DNA of 64,000 nucleotides from PALSA-1004 sp041483135. Lineage in GTDB: Bacteria; Pseudomonadota; Gammaproteobacteria; Burkholderiales; SG8-41. Below the pieces are notes generated by a model. That model was not told where the DNA came from. It worked only from the letters and a program-made list of their open reading frames with translations, and did no database searches. Of the stretch, positions 34,195 through 42,849 are shown in pieces; the first letter of the stretch is position 1; each line of letters starts with the position of its first letter. A program made the position numbers and the translations under genes. The stretch lies in NCBI GenBank assembly GCA_041483135.1, contig JBGPFE010000012.1, forward strand, positions 1 through 64,000. Direction: 5' to 3'.

Positions 34195-34242
34195 TCGCAA
34201 TCGGGGCTTATTCATCCTTCATCCTTCATCCCTCATCCTTGG
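34122..34242. repeat. Palindromic spacer (GAAGGATGAAGG / CATCCTTCATCC type)
   Basis: Left words GAAGGATGAAGGCGG (34122-34155) and right words TTCATCCTTCATCCCTCATCC (34208-34242) are complementary. Unusually, the element is translated: the left arm is the amidase tail and the right arm falls in the TctC signal region. Confidence 0.7.
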
Positions 34243-35191
34243 CAGTGTGATCGCGATTGCGTTAGCGCTTGGTTGTCCCAGCGTATTCGCGCAGAACTAT
34301 CCAACCAAGCCGATACGCTTCATCGTCGGCTACACGCCGGGCGGCGCCGCCGACATCCTGGCGCGCGCGGTCGGTGCGAAGTTAAATGAAGCGTGGGGAC
34401 AGCCGGTGGTCATCGAGAACCGCGCCGGCGCCGGCACCAATATCGGCTCGGAGATCGCGGCCAAGTCGCCGCCCGACGGCTACACGCTGTTCATGCCGAC
34501 TGTCGCCAATGCGATCAACGTCACGCTTTATCCGAAACTCGCCTATGACCCGGTCAAGGATTTTGCCTACGTGACCGACATCGCCAAGGTGCCGGGCATC
34601 GTCGTGGTGCATCCGTCGGTGCCTGCCAGAAACACGAAAGAGCTGATCGCGCTCGCGAAGGCACACCCGAACGAGCTGCGGCACGGTTCGACCGGCATCG
34701 GCAGTCCGCATCATCTCGCCGGCGAATTGTTCAAGACCATGGCCGGCATCAAGATGATCCATGTGCCGTACAAAGGCGCATCGCCGGCGCTCGTCGACGT
34801 CGTCGCCGGCCACATCGAGGTTTATTTCGGCGCGTTCGTTTCGGTGCTGCCGCACGTCAGAAGCGGGCGGTTGCGCGCGCTCGGGGTCACCAGCCTGAAG
34901 CGGGTGTCGGTTCTGCCCGAGGTCGCGACGATCGACGAGCAGGGACTCAAGGGGTTCGAGACCGGCTCGTGGTTCGGCGTCGCCGTGCCTGCCGCGACGC
35001 CGCGCGAGATCGTCACCAGACTGCACGCCGAGGTCGTGCGGATCATCAAGCTGCCCGAGGTTTACGAACGCATCGCGTCGGAAGGCGCGGATTTCGTCGG
35101 CGATACGCCGGAGCAATTCACCGCGTTTTACAAGTCGGAAATCGTGAAATGGGGCAAAGCCGTCAGGGTTTCGGGCGCCAGGCCGGAATAA
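34184..35191 (+). CDS. Bug/TctC-family extracytoplasmic solute receptor
   Basis: A 335-residue tripartite tricarboxylate transporter receptor. The start MPNNRNRG at 34184 overlaps the amidase by 11 nt; a signal peptide ends around SVFAQ. The mature protein begins NYPTKPIRFIVGYTPGGAAD, then APDGYTL-like PPDGYTLFMP and HVPYKGASPALVDVVAGHIE, all hallmarks of the family. No tctA/tctB membrane genes are nearby, so it is an orphan receptor of the kind common in Burkholderiales. Typical ligands are carboxylates; the actual one is unknown. Confidence 0.93.
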   Translation: MPNNRNRGLFILHPSSLILGSVIAIALALGCPSVFAQNYPTKPIRFIVGYTPGGAADILARAVGAKLNEAWGQPVVIENRAGAGTNIGSEIAAKSPPDGYTLFMPTVANAINVTLYPKLAYDPVKDFAYVTDIAKVPGIVVVHPSVPARNTKELIALAKAHPNELRHGSTGIGSPHHLAGELFKTMAGIKMIHVPYKGASPALVDVVAGHIEVYFGAFVSVLPHVRSGRLRALGVTSLKRVSVLPEVATIDEQGLKGFETGSWFGVAVPAATPREIVTRLHAEVVRIIKLPEVYERIASEGADFVGDTPEQFTAFYKSEIVKWGKAVRVSGARPE

Positions 35192-35197
35192 AACCCG

Positions 35198-35249
35198 AGA
35201 GGCGTTAGGCGTTAGGCGTGAGGCGTGAGGCGTGAGGAGTGAGGCGATA
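35198..35249. repeat. Short-word direct repeats (AGGCGTTAGGCGTG type)
   Basis: Six to seven copies of a 7-nt word GGCGTTA/GGCGTGA run into the 5' end of the next gene. No inverted half is present. Confidence 0.7.
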
Positions 35250-36227
35250 AAACCGCCGGCGTTAAATCGTGCAGCGCAGTGCTGCATGGCCGTGGCCATG
35301 ATTGCCGCCTGTGCCGGCGCGGCGCTGGCTCAGAAATATCCGGACAAGCCGGTGCGGCTGGTGGTCGGTTTCCCGCCCGGCGGCGCGGCGGACATTCTTG
35401 GCCGCATCGCGGCGCAGCGATTGACGGCAAGTCTTGGCGAGCAGGTGGTGGTCGACAACCGCGGCGGCGCGGGCGGCATAATTGCGACCGAAATCGCGGC
35501 GAAAGCGGCGCCCGACGGCTACACGCTCCTTTTCACGTCGGTTCCGCACGTGATCAATCCGCATCTCTACAAGCGGGTCAACTACGATCCGGTGAAGGAC
35601 TTTGACGCCGTGATCCAGTTCGTGTCCGTGCCGTTGATCATGGCGACCAACCCGGGATTTCCTGCGAAGTCGGTCAAGGATTTGATCGCGCTCGCCAGGG
35701 CCAGGCCCGGACAGATCAACTACGCGTCCGCGGGCGCTGGATCGTCGAGCCATCTGGCGCTGGAACTCTTCAAGTCGATGGCGAATGTCGACCTCACGCA
35801 CATCCCGTACAAAGGCACGGGGCAGATCATCACCGATTTGATCGCGGGACAGGTCAGCGTCACTATTGCAAGCGCGGTGCCGCTGATCCCGCAGGTGAAA
35901 GCGGGCAAGCTGCGCGGGCTGGCGGTGACGGGCGCCAAGCGTTCGGCCGCAATGCCGGACTTGCCGACCATCGGCGAAACGGTGCCGGGCTACGCAGTGA
36001 CGAACTGGTTCGGTATCCTTGCGCCCAGGGGCGCGCCGCGGGCCATCATCGCCCGCATCAATCGCGATCTCGATGCGGAATTGAAAACCGCCGCACTCAG
36101 GCAGTTGCTGAATGCGCAGGGCGCGGACGTCGCGGGCGGCCCGCCCGAAGAATTTGCGGCGATGATCAAGGCCGATTTTGCGAAATGGGCGAAAGTCGTC
36201 AGGGATTCCGGCGCGCGGGTGGACTGA
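35232..36227 (+). CDS. Bug/TctC-family extracytoplasmic solute receptor
   Basis: A 331-residue orphan TctC receptor. The mature part starts KYPDKPVRLVVGFPPGGAAD and has APDGYTLLFTSV and HIPYKGTGQIITDLIAGQVS. The GTG start at 35232 lies inside a repeated word; ATG 35286 is possible but would leave a signal peptide without a basic N-region, so the longer form is preferred. It follows another TctC gene by about 40 nt, and the two share a strand and probably a transcript. Confidence 0.9.
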   Translation: MRSEAIKPPALNRAAQCCMAVAMIAACAGAALAQKYPDKPVRLVVGFPPGGAADILGRIAAQRLTASLGEQVVVDNRGGAGGIIATEIAAKAAPDGYTLLFTSVPHVINPHLYKRVNYDPVKDFDAVIQFVSVPLIMATNPGFPAKSVKDLIALARARPGQINYASAGAGSSSHLALELFKSMANVDLTHIPYKGTGQIITDLIAGQVSVTIASAVPLIPQVKAGKLRGLAVTGAKRSAAMPDLPTIGETVPGYAVTNWFGILAPRGAPRAIIARINRDLDAELKTAALRQLLNAQGADVAGGPPEEFAAMIKADFAKWAKVVRDSGARVD

Positions 36228-36251
36228 GTTGCGAGAAGCGGGAGGGGAGGG

Positions 36252-37325
36252 GTGAAAGACGGACCGACGCTTCCCGATCCGCGGCGCTTTGGTGCGGGCG
36301 ACCATCCGTTCAATCGGCTGGCGGAAGATGAACTGCGGAGCGAGGTGCGCGAGGCGCTGATCGGCGCACGCGATGAGGACGTCACCGCAGCGCTGAGAGC
36401 GGCACCGACACGCGCGGCTTATGCGAAGTTGTGGCGGACGGTTTGCGACGTCGCGCACCATGCCGGCAGTGACCAGGACAAAACAGCAGTCGTTGCGCGC
36501 ATCTTTGCGTTGCCGCTCGTAATCGTCACCGGCAGCCGCCGTCCGGCGACATTGCCCGGGGTCATTCCCGACGTAGCCGCGGTCGCAGCCCTGTTTGAGC
36601 AACACGGCGCGCTCGGCCGCACGCGCAACTTCGGCTTCAGCAATGCGTTGTGCCCGCTCGAGACGCTCGAGCGGGTGAAGCCGAGCGGGGTTTACGCGTG
36701 GACCAGAGCAGCACGTGCCGCGCCGCGCGAGCTTGCGCCGAGCGCCATCACGATCGACGAACCCGGCGAGCAGGTACATTTACGCTTTCTGGCCGGCGCG
36801 GGAATTACGCCGGCAGCCGAGCCGTCAATTGTCGAGACCGCATCCAATATCGGCGCGTGGGGCATGCCGGTGACGCGTGCACTCGCGGCGCAACTCAATC
36901 AGCCCGGCATCGAAGTGCTGCCGCTCGTGCGGCCGCCGCTTGACCTGCTGCGCGCCGCTCATGCCGGACGCCGCGCGCAACTCGAAACGGCATTCAACCT
37001 GTTCGTGAGCAACGCGGTACGGCGTTTCCGCAGCGCGACCGGCGACCCGGTCGCGGTGATCAGTGCGCACGACGACGCCGAGGTTCGCGTGGGCTTGAGT
37101 TCCCCGTTCGACGACGCGATCGTCGACGGCTATCGCTGGCCGCTGCATCCGCTCGACGATCTCGAACGGATTACGGATTCCATTACGGGATTGCTCGAGG
37201 AGTGCCGCGTCAATGATCTGCGCTTCGCCCCGGAAATATTGCCGGCACTCGATGCGCGGGGCCGGATCTGGTACGCGCGGACGGGAGATGCAGATACGCG
37301 AGCGGCCGCGCCGCAGCGGCATTGA
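36252..37325 (+). CDS. Conserved hypothetical protein
   Basis: A 357-residue soluble protein without signal peptide or membrane segment. I do not recognise a domain. It is rich in Ala, Arg, Leu and Pro, with three short cysteine-containing stretches (RTVCDVAHH, NALCPLETL, EECRVNDL) too dispersed to suggest a metal cluster. It has GC-rich, regular codon use like its neighbours, so it is a real gene. It ends 16 nt from the convergent corA stop. Confidence 0.7.
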   Translation: MKDGPTLPDPRRFGAGDHPFNRLAEDELRSEVREALIGARDEDVTAALRAAPTRAAYAKLWRTVCDVAHHAGSDQDKTAVVARIFALPLVIVTGSRRPATLPGVIPDVAAVAALFEQHGALGRTRNFGFSNALCPLETLERVKPSGVYAWTRAARAAPRELAPSAITIDEPGEQVHLRFLAGAGITPAAEPSIVETASNIGAWGMPVTRALAAQLNQPGIEVLPLVRPPLDLLRAAHAGRRAQLETAFNLFVSNAVRRFRSATGDPVAVISAHDDAEVRVGLSSPFDDAIVDGYRWPLHPLDDLERITDSITGLLEECRVNDLRFAPEILPALDARGRIWYARTGDADTRAAAPQRH

Positions 37326-37341
37326 AGCGCGGCGTGCCGGC

Positions 37342-38307
37342 CTAAAGCCAGCCTGACTTGCGGAAGCGGTAGAACAGGTAGGCGTCGATGGCGACCATCA
37401 GGCCGACTGACAGCGGATAGCCGAATACCCACCTGAGCTCGGGCATGTGCTCGAAGTTCATGCCGTAGATGCCCGCGATCATGGTCGGGATCGCTACCAG
37501 CGCGGCGTACGCGGCAAGCCGCTTGGTGGTCTCATTTTCCTGCACCGCGGTGAGCGACAGGTTGACCGAAATCGCGGTGACCACCATGTCGCGCTGGCTG
37601 TCGATCGACTGATTGATACGTGACAGATGATCGTAGATGTCGCGAAAATACTCCTGCGTTCCCGCGCACAACTGCGGCACCCTGCCGCCCCACAGCTTGC
37701 CGACTCCCTCCAGCAATGGTGCGACGACGTGCTTGAGCACCATGAGCTTCTGCTTCAAGGCATACAGCGCCTCGATGTTGGTCCGCGTGGGGGCGCCCGC
37801 AAACATTTTCTCCTCGATGCCCTCGAGTTCGATTTCCAGCGCGTCGAGCACGGGGAAATACCGGTCCACGATCGCGTCCATCAGCGCGTACAGCACGAAG
37901 CTCGCGCCCTGCCTGAGCAGATGCGGTTCGCGCTCGCAACGCGCCCGCACGCCGGTAAAGCCCTGTTCGGTGCGGCTGCGCACCGTCAGCACGTAGTTGG
38001 GGCCGACGAACACGCTGACCTCCCCGATTTTGAGTTCGTCGGCGGCAATTTCGACCGTCTGCAGGACGGCGAACAGCGAGTCGCCGTATTCGTCGATCTT
38101 GGGCCGCTGGTGGCCATGCTGCGCATCCTCGACCGCGAGCTCGTGCAGCCCGAATTCCCGCTGCATCCCGGCCAGTTCGTCCGCGGTAGGCTCGTAGAGC
38201 GCGACCCACACGAAACATTCCGGACGGCTCACATATTGCCGAATGTCCTGCTGCGCGATATCAGCGAGTTTCTTGCCTTCCGCGTAAGCAACGCAGTTGA
38301 TCAGCAT
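37342..38307 (-). CDS. corA: Magnesium/cobalt channel CorA
   Basis: A 321-residue CorA-family divalent cation channel of the inner membrane. The large N-terminal cytoplasmic domain and long stalk helix (residues about 150-250) lead to two C-terminal transmembrane helices. The first ends in the signature YGMNFEHMPEL that forms the selectivity filter, and the protein ends with a basic tail (YRFRKSGWL). It is a single gene, divergent from the following secreted protein. Confidence 0.95.
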   Translation of the reverse strand: MLINCVAYAEGKKLADIAQQDIRQYVSRPECFVWVALYEPTADELAGMQREFGLHELAVEDAQHGHQRPKIDEYGDSLFAVLQTVEIAADELKIGEVSVFVGPNYVLTVRSRTEQGFTGVRARCEREPHLLRQGASFVLYALMDAIVDRYFPVLDALEIELEGIEEKMFAGAPTRTNIEALYALKQKLMVLKHVVAPLLEGVGKLWGGRVPQLCAGTQEYFRDIYDHLSRINQSIDSQRDMVVTAISVNLSLTAVQENETTKRLAAYAALVAIPTMIAGIYGMNFEHMPELRWVFGYPLSVGLMVAIDAYLFYRFRKSGWL

Positions 38308-38425
38308 GGATTCCTCTCCGCGCCTGCTACGCGCGATGACGGATTAATGTCACGGGATTTTAACGTGCCGGCGCCGATTGTGGCGTAGAATTTCCGCCGC
38401 GTCCGCGCGTCGGAGCGTCATAAAA

Positions 38426-39157
38426 ATGAAAAAACTCTTTCTTACGCTAGTCCTCGTAAGGCTGCCGGCGCTGATCATTGCGGCATGCGCGGTCGCGCCG
38501 GTGGCTGATGCGGCGCGACCGATGGTCACCGATGATGCGCGCATCATCGATCCGGGCGCATGTCAGCTCGAGACCTGGCGGCGTTTCAACCGCGACAGCA
38601 AGGAATTCTGGGCGCTGCCGGCTTGCAACCCGACCGGCAATCTCGAGATCACGCTCGGTAGCGCCGAATTGCCGGTCGAGGATCCCGGGTTGCGCGGCAC
38701 CACCCGCACGGTGCAGATTCAAGGCAAGACGCTCTTCAGGACGTTGGAGACCAACAGCTACTCATATGGCTTTGCCGCCGGCGGCGTCGTGCGTTCCCGC
38801 GGGGCGGCGGACCAGGTGCCTAACTACTACGCGTACGTGCCGGTCAGCCGCTCCCTCCTCGACGACCGTGTGGTCCTGCACGTCAACGTAGGCGCGCAGC
38901 GCGCCGGCATCGATCCGCTTGATGCGCTGACGTGGGGCCTGGGCGCGGAAATCGGCGTCACGCGGCGCGCATTCGTGATCGCGGAGAGCTTCGGCAACAA
39001 CCACGCGCGTCCCTCGTATCAGGGCGGCTTGCGCGTCTGGATAGTTCCCGATCGCGTGCAAATCGATACCACGATAGGGGCACAGGCCGGCGACATCGGC
39101 GCGACCCGCTGGATCTCGATCGGCCTGCGCCTGATCTCGCCTCCGTTCCTGAAATAA
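38426..39157 (+). CDS. Hypothetical exported protein, possibly outer membrane
   Basis: A 243-residue protein starting MKKLFLTLVLVRLPAL, with a signal peptide ending near VADAARP. The mature part has alternating hydrophobic residues and aromatic girdle-like positions (VVLHVNVGAQRAG, GLRVWIVPDRVQIDTTIGAQ), suggestive of a small beta-barrel. Similar proteins are annotated as outer-membrane or MetA-pathway-type, but I cannot assign one. ATG 38426 is preferred to an upstream in-frame ATG without a signal peptide. Confidence 0.65.
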   Translation: MKKLFLTLVLVRLPALIIAACAVAPVADAARPMVTDDARIIDPGACQLETWRRFNRDSKEFWALPACNPTGNLEITLGSAELPVEDPGLRGTTRTVQIQGKTLFRTLETNSYSYGFAAGGVVRSRGAADQVPNYYAYVPVSRSLLDDRVVLHVNVGAQRAGIDPLDALTWGLGAEIGVTRRAFVIAESFGNNHARPSYQGGLRVWIVPDRVQIDTTIGAQAGDIGATRWISIGLRLISPPFLK

Positions 39158-39188
39158 CTTCCGGTTAATGGTATGTTCGGCTTCGACC

Positions 39189-40175
39189 ATGGCCGACCTG
39201 CCTTATCAGCGTCTCACGCCTGACCTTATTCTCGATGCGGTCGAAAGCTGCGGCTACCGCTGCGACGGCCGGCAATTCGCGTTGAACAGTTATGAAAACC
39301 GCGTCTATCAGGTGTGGCTCGAGGACGGGCCGGCGCTCGTAGTCAAATTCTACCGCCCGCAGCGCTGGAGCGACGAGGCGATACTCGAAGAGCATCAATT
39401 CGCGCTGGAACTTGCCGCACGCGAAATTCCGGTGGTGGCGCCGCTTGCCACGGCCGACGGCGCAACGCTCCACGAGCACGGCGGCTTTCGCTTTGCGTTG
39501 TTTCCCAAGCGGCCGGGGCGCGCGCCCGAGCTCGATAACAGCGACACTCTCGAATGGCTCGGCCGTTTTCTCGGCCGCATCCACGCCGTCGGCGCGCTCA
39601 CTCCGTTCCGCCACCGCCCGGCGCTCGACATCGCCAGTTTCGGCGAGGAACCGGCGCGGTTCGTCGCCGATCATGATTTCGTGCCGGCGGATCTCAAAAC
39701 CGCGCATCAGGCCATCGTGCGCGATGCGCTCGCGCGCGTCGCGCAGTGCTACCAGCGCGCAGGCACGGTGCGCAACATCCGGTTGCACGGCGATTGCCAT
39801 GCCGGAAATATCCTGTGGACGGAAGACGGGCCGCACTTCGTCGATCTCGACGATTGCCGCAGCGGACCCGCGGTGCAGGATCTATGGATGCTGCTGTCGG
39901 GCGACCGTGACGCGATGAACGCTCAACTCGCGCACGTGATCCGCGGCTACCGGGAATTTCACGATTTCAGGCCGGCCGAGCTGGCACTGATCGAGGCGTT
40001 GCGCACGCTGCGCATGATTCATTACGCGGGCTGGCTCGCACGGCGCTGGCATGACCCCGCATTCCCGGCGAGCTTTCCGTGGTTTAATACCCAGCGCTAC
40101 TGGCAGGATCAGATACTCGGGCTACGCGAGCAATGCGCGGCGATGGACGAGTCGCCGCTCGAATTGCCGGATTAG
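39189..40175 (+). CDS. srkA: Stress response kinase A (SrkA/YihE family)
   Basis: A 328-residue aminoglycoside-phosphotransferase-fold Ser/Thr kinase. The nucleotide-binding lobe has ALVVKFYRPQRWS. The catalytic loop is LHGDCHAGNILW, and the metal-binding segment FVDLDDCRSG follows. Length and motifs match SrkA, which protects cells against stress-induced death in enterobacteria. The start MADLPYQRL (39189) fits the family better than the upstream MVCS. The hydrolase gene starts 6 nt after the stop. Confidence 0.92.
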   Translation: MADLPYQRLTPDLILDAVESCGYRCDGRQFALNSYENRVYQVWLEDGPALVVKFYRPQRWSDEAILEEHQFALELAAREIPVVAPLATADGATLHEHGGFRFALFPKRPGRAPELDNSDTLEWLGRFLGRIHAVGALTPFRHRPALDIASFGEEPARFVADHDFVPADLKTAHQAIVRDALARVAQCYQRAGTVRNIRLHGDCHAGNILWTEDGPHFVDLDDCRSGPAVQDLWMLLSGDRDAMNAQLAHVIRGYREFHDFRPAELALIEALRTLRMIHYAGWLARRWHDPAFPASFPWFNTQRYWQDQILGLREQCAAMDESPLELPD

Positions 40176-40181
40176 GGCAAT

Positions 40182-41009
40182 ATGCGCGTGATGATGAATA
40201 TCGCGTTATCGATTGTGATCGCCTACGCGGTGATCCTGCTGCTGGTGTTCGCTTTCCAGTCGCGGCTCGTTTACTTCCCGCAGGTCGAACGCGAACTCAC
40301 CACCACGCCACGCACCGCCGGCCTCGATTACGAAGACGTCAGCCTGCGCACCGCGGACGGCGTGACGCTGCACGGCTGGTGGGTGCCGGCGCGCAATCCA
40401 CGCGGCGCCGCGCTGATATTGCACGGCAACGCCGGCAACATCTCGCACCGCCTCGGCTATCTGCTGATGTTCTATCGCCTGGGTTACGCGTCGGTGCTGA
40501 TCGATTATCGCGGTTATGGCAAAAGCGGCGGCGCGCCGGGCGAGGAGGGCACTTATCGCGATGCCGAGGCCGCGTGGCAGTACCTGACCGAAGCGCGCAA
40601 GCTCAAGCCGCGGGACATCGTGGTCGTCGGCGAATCGCTCGGCGGCGGGATCGCGACCTGGCTCGCGGCAAAGTATCCGCCGCGGGCGCTGGTGCTGCTT
40701 TCCACGTTTACTTCGGTGCCCGACTTTGGCGCGCAGGTTTATCCGTGGCTGCCGGTGCGGTGGCTCGCGCGCATCAAGTACGACAACCTCTCGCGCATCG
40801 CGAAGATCGCGGTGCCGGTGCTGATTGCGCACAGCCGCGACGACGACATCATTCCGTTCAGTCAAGGTCAGGCGCTGTTTGCCATGGCGCGCGAGCCCAA
40901 GCAGTTCCTCGAGATGCGCGGCGGGCATAACGACGGTTTTATCTATGGGCGCGAAGAATGGGTCGCTGCGCTCGGCGCGTTTCTCGAGAAAGCGGCAAAC
41001 GGGAAATAG
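40182..41009 (+). CDS. Membrane-anchored alpha/beta hydrolase
   Basis: A 275-residue serine hydrolase with an N-terminal transmembrane anchor (residues 5-25). The oxyanion segment is LILHGNAGN, the nucleophile elbow GESLGG, the acid in HSRDDDIIP and the histidine in GGHNDGF. This matches the YfhR/Bem46-like group, often called phospholipase or peptidase without proof. It follows srkA at 6 nt, probably in one operon. Confidence 0.9.
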   Translation: MRVMMNIALSIVIAYAVILLLVFAFQSRLVYFPQVERELTTTPRTAGLDYEDVSLRTADGVTLHGWWVPARNPRGAALILHGNAGNISHRLGYLLMFYRLGYASVLIDYRGYGKSGGAPGEEGTYRDAEAAWQYLTEARKLKPRDIVVVGESLGGGIATWLAAKYPPRALVLLSTFTSVPDFGAQVYPWLPVRWLARIKYDNLSRIAKIAVPVLIAHSRDDDIIPFSQGQALFAMAREPKQFLEMRGGHNDGFIYGREEWVAALGAFLEKAANGK

Positions 41010-41328
41010 GGAACGGTAAACGGTGTGGGCCGTTCGGCCATCTCGGGAAAAGCTTTGCCGCAAAGGACGCGAAGGACGCAAAGTAGAACGCAAAGGAAAA
41101 ACGAAATTACGCGCTGGATTCCAGCAGTGAAAGTGACGCTATAACGCTGGATACCACGGTCCCATGGCAGAAAAACGCAGGCGCCATCGAGACTTAGCGA
41201 GGTCCGACCCGAAAGAAAATGTTTTGGTGAGCGGCGAGCCGCTACGGACAAGGAATACGGCACGGCCCTTCGGCCGACCGCTCGACCTAGAGTTAGACGG
41301 CTGCCAGTTGCCATTTCGATTCAGCCAT
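41010..41328. other. Gene-free interval with repeat words and an attC-like site
   Basis: About 320 bp. 41040-41095 contains words AAAGGACGCGAAGGACGCAA, also seen at 45580. 41192-41298 is the attC-like segment listed separately. No gene is supported. Confidence 0.5.
41192..41298 (-). other. attC-like recombination site (putative)
   Basis: Read on the minus strand it opens with GTCTAAC (41298-41292, fitting RYYYAAC), has complementary AGGTC/GACCT arms and internal hairpins, and closes with GCTAAGT (41198-41192), one mismatch from GTTRRRY. Its length of 107 nt is within the attC range. It directly follows the unknown gene 41329-41871. Confidence 0.35.
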
Positions 41329-41871
41329 TCACGCAATCGCCGCAAATCCATGTTTGACCGCGAGGTTATAAAGCACACGGGCTGCAGATGTGTCATCAGT
41401 CCTCAGGCCCAACATGGCTGCCGCCTCTGTGCTGTTTCGAAACTCCCTATGATCGATGATCACTCTGAATGCGCGCCCCTGTCGCTCTAAGGAAAGCTGA
41501 TGGCCTGAAAAGCAGCCGCTCAATTTGTATCTAACGTCGGAAAGCGTCTTGGCTGGCGAGTACATTGGACGAACATTCTGTACCACAGTTCTCGCTCTCT
41601 TAAACCCGATCGGGGTCAGCTCGTAGACAGCGCGGTCGTGTCTCGTCCAGTACTGCGCGTTGTCGCGATTAACTTCCGTTTCTATACTGCGTTGAAAATC
41701 CTCTTCCGCACTACGTTTTCCAACCACGAAGTTGGCACAGAAGAATAGCTGTAAACGATGAATGCGATTCTTCTCTGGCGTGAGGCCGCACAATAAACCC
41801 GCGAAGAGGAGAACATCTCCGTTTGATGAGTGGTAGAGATCTATGGGTGACTTAAAAGTTGTCATTTTCAT
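41329..41871 (-). CDS. Unknown protein, possible integron cassette gene
   Basis: A 180-residue protein I do not recognise. A central segment (YWTRHDRAVYELTPIGFKRA) reads like a winged helix, and the C-terminus (IIDHREFRNSTEAAAMLGLR) is compact and charged. Base composition is visibly lower in GC than the flanking genes. It is bracketed by GTTAGAC (41910-41904, minus strand) before its start and by GTCTAAC after its stop, the arrangement of a mobile gene cassette. No toxin, restriction or resistance motif is evident. The start may be Met1 or Met3. Confidence 0.6.
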   Translation of the reverse strand: MKMTTFKSPIDLYHSSNGDVLLFAGLLCGLTPEKNRIHRLQLFFCANFVVGKRSAEEDFQRSIETEVNRDNAQYWTRHDRAVYELTPIGFKRARTVVQNVRPMYSPAKTLSDVRYKLSGCFSGHQLSLERQGRAFRVIIDHREFRNSTEAAAMLGLRTDDTSAARVLYNLAVKHGFAAIA

Positions 41872-41903
41872 CGGAATGTGTCCGCTACCACCGTCTCCAG
41901 TCC

Positions 41904-41988
41904 GTCTAACGCCTGCGCTCTGCCGCGCGCAAGCGCGCAGCGCGAGTGCGTCGGCTGCAGCACATAATTAGGGCGCAGGCGGCTGAGC
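41904..41988 (-). other. attC-like recombination site behind the protease gene (putative)
   Basis: On the minus strand an 8-bp arm GCCTGCGC, within the protease stop region, pairs with GCGCAGGC, immediately followed by the core word GTTAGAC (41910-41904). Internal GCGCGC-rich hairpins lie between. The left core is degenerate (CTCAGCC). Confidence 0.35.
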
Positions 41989-42849
41989 ACCAAGAGCCTG
42001 CTTCTTCGACTTCCATTTGGTGTACGCGAGTCTGTTCTTCTGGCGCTTCAGCGCCAAGGCAATGGTTTCGGTTATGTGATCAACAGGCTCCACTGCTGCA
42101 AGCCCTGAGTTCTCTTCAAAGATCACGCGCGGCGTGCCGGTCTGCTGACTAACCGCGACGTCGTGGTATGGCACATACGATTTCACGACGCCGATCAAGT
42201 CGGCCTTCGTAATTGCCGTCGTACCAGTGATTGCGGCGATTTCGGGCTGAAGCACGACAGGGCCACCACTGTTTCCCGGGAATACTGTCGCGTCCACCAT
42301 AAAATCCTTTGTGAGTCCCTCCAGAAGGTCGCGAACGCGTGCAAGGCAGCCGGACCTGCATATGACATACTGACGCACTTTGTCTACAAGGCCCATGGGA
42401 AAGCCCAAGACGAAAACTCGCGCGCCCTCGGTGACACCTAGCGCCTTCATTGCGGAAATGGAGGACACATGAGCGTCAGACTGAAAAAATGCGTACTTCA
42501 TCAGCTCTTCCTTTAGAGCGTTCGCATTTATGGGCATGACAGCTACGTCTACAGAAGGCTGACTATGCCCTACCCAGCGTTCCTTCCCGTTCCGTGACAA
42601 CAGATCGACTGGATAATCTTTGCTCGTCGGATCGTTTGCGGAGTTGAACTTCAGATAGATGCGCTTCTTGCCTTTCAGGACGTGCTTATTGGTAACGAGG
42701 AAAACGTTGTAGCTCTTGGTCGTCTCGTCGAGCTTCTTGTCGAAGTGCCCGTAGAGGAAGCCAGTGCCAACCCAAACGCGTTTCGCGGCGTCGTCGCCGA
42801 CACCAATCGCTGTAACCGCATCCAGCATGAATGGGGGAAGCAGAGCCAT
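41968..42849 (-). CDS. Trypsin-like serine protease
   Basis: A 293-residue chymotrypsin-fold protease without signal peptide, so presumably cytoplasmic. The triad is visible at almost textbook positions: H56 (FLVTNKHVL), D101 (SVDVAVMPI) and S194 (VFPGNSGGPVV). Cytoplasmic stand-alone proteases of this sort often occur in defence or mobile contexts. Here it lies in a lower-GC island beside an unknown cassette-like gene and a phage polymerase fragment. It ends in a Pro-Ala tail that overlaps the attC-like arm. The target is unknown. Confidence 0.82.
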   Translation of the reverse strand: MALLPPFMLDAVTAIGVGDDAAKRVWVGTGFLYGHFDKKLDETTKSYNVFLVTNKHVLKGKKRIYLKFNSANDPTSKDYPVDLLSRNGKERWVGHSQPSVDVAVMPINANALKEELMKYAFFQSDAHVSSISAMKALGVTEGARVFVLGFPMGLVDKVRQYVICRSGCLARVRDLLEGLTKDFMVDATVFPGNSGGPVVLQPEIAAITGTTAITKADLIGVVKSYVPYHDVAVSQQTGTPRVIFEENSGLAAVEPVDHITETIALALKRQKNRLAYTKWKSKKQALGAQPPAP

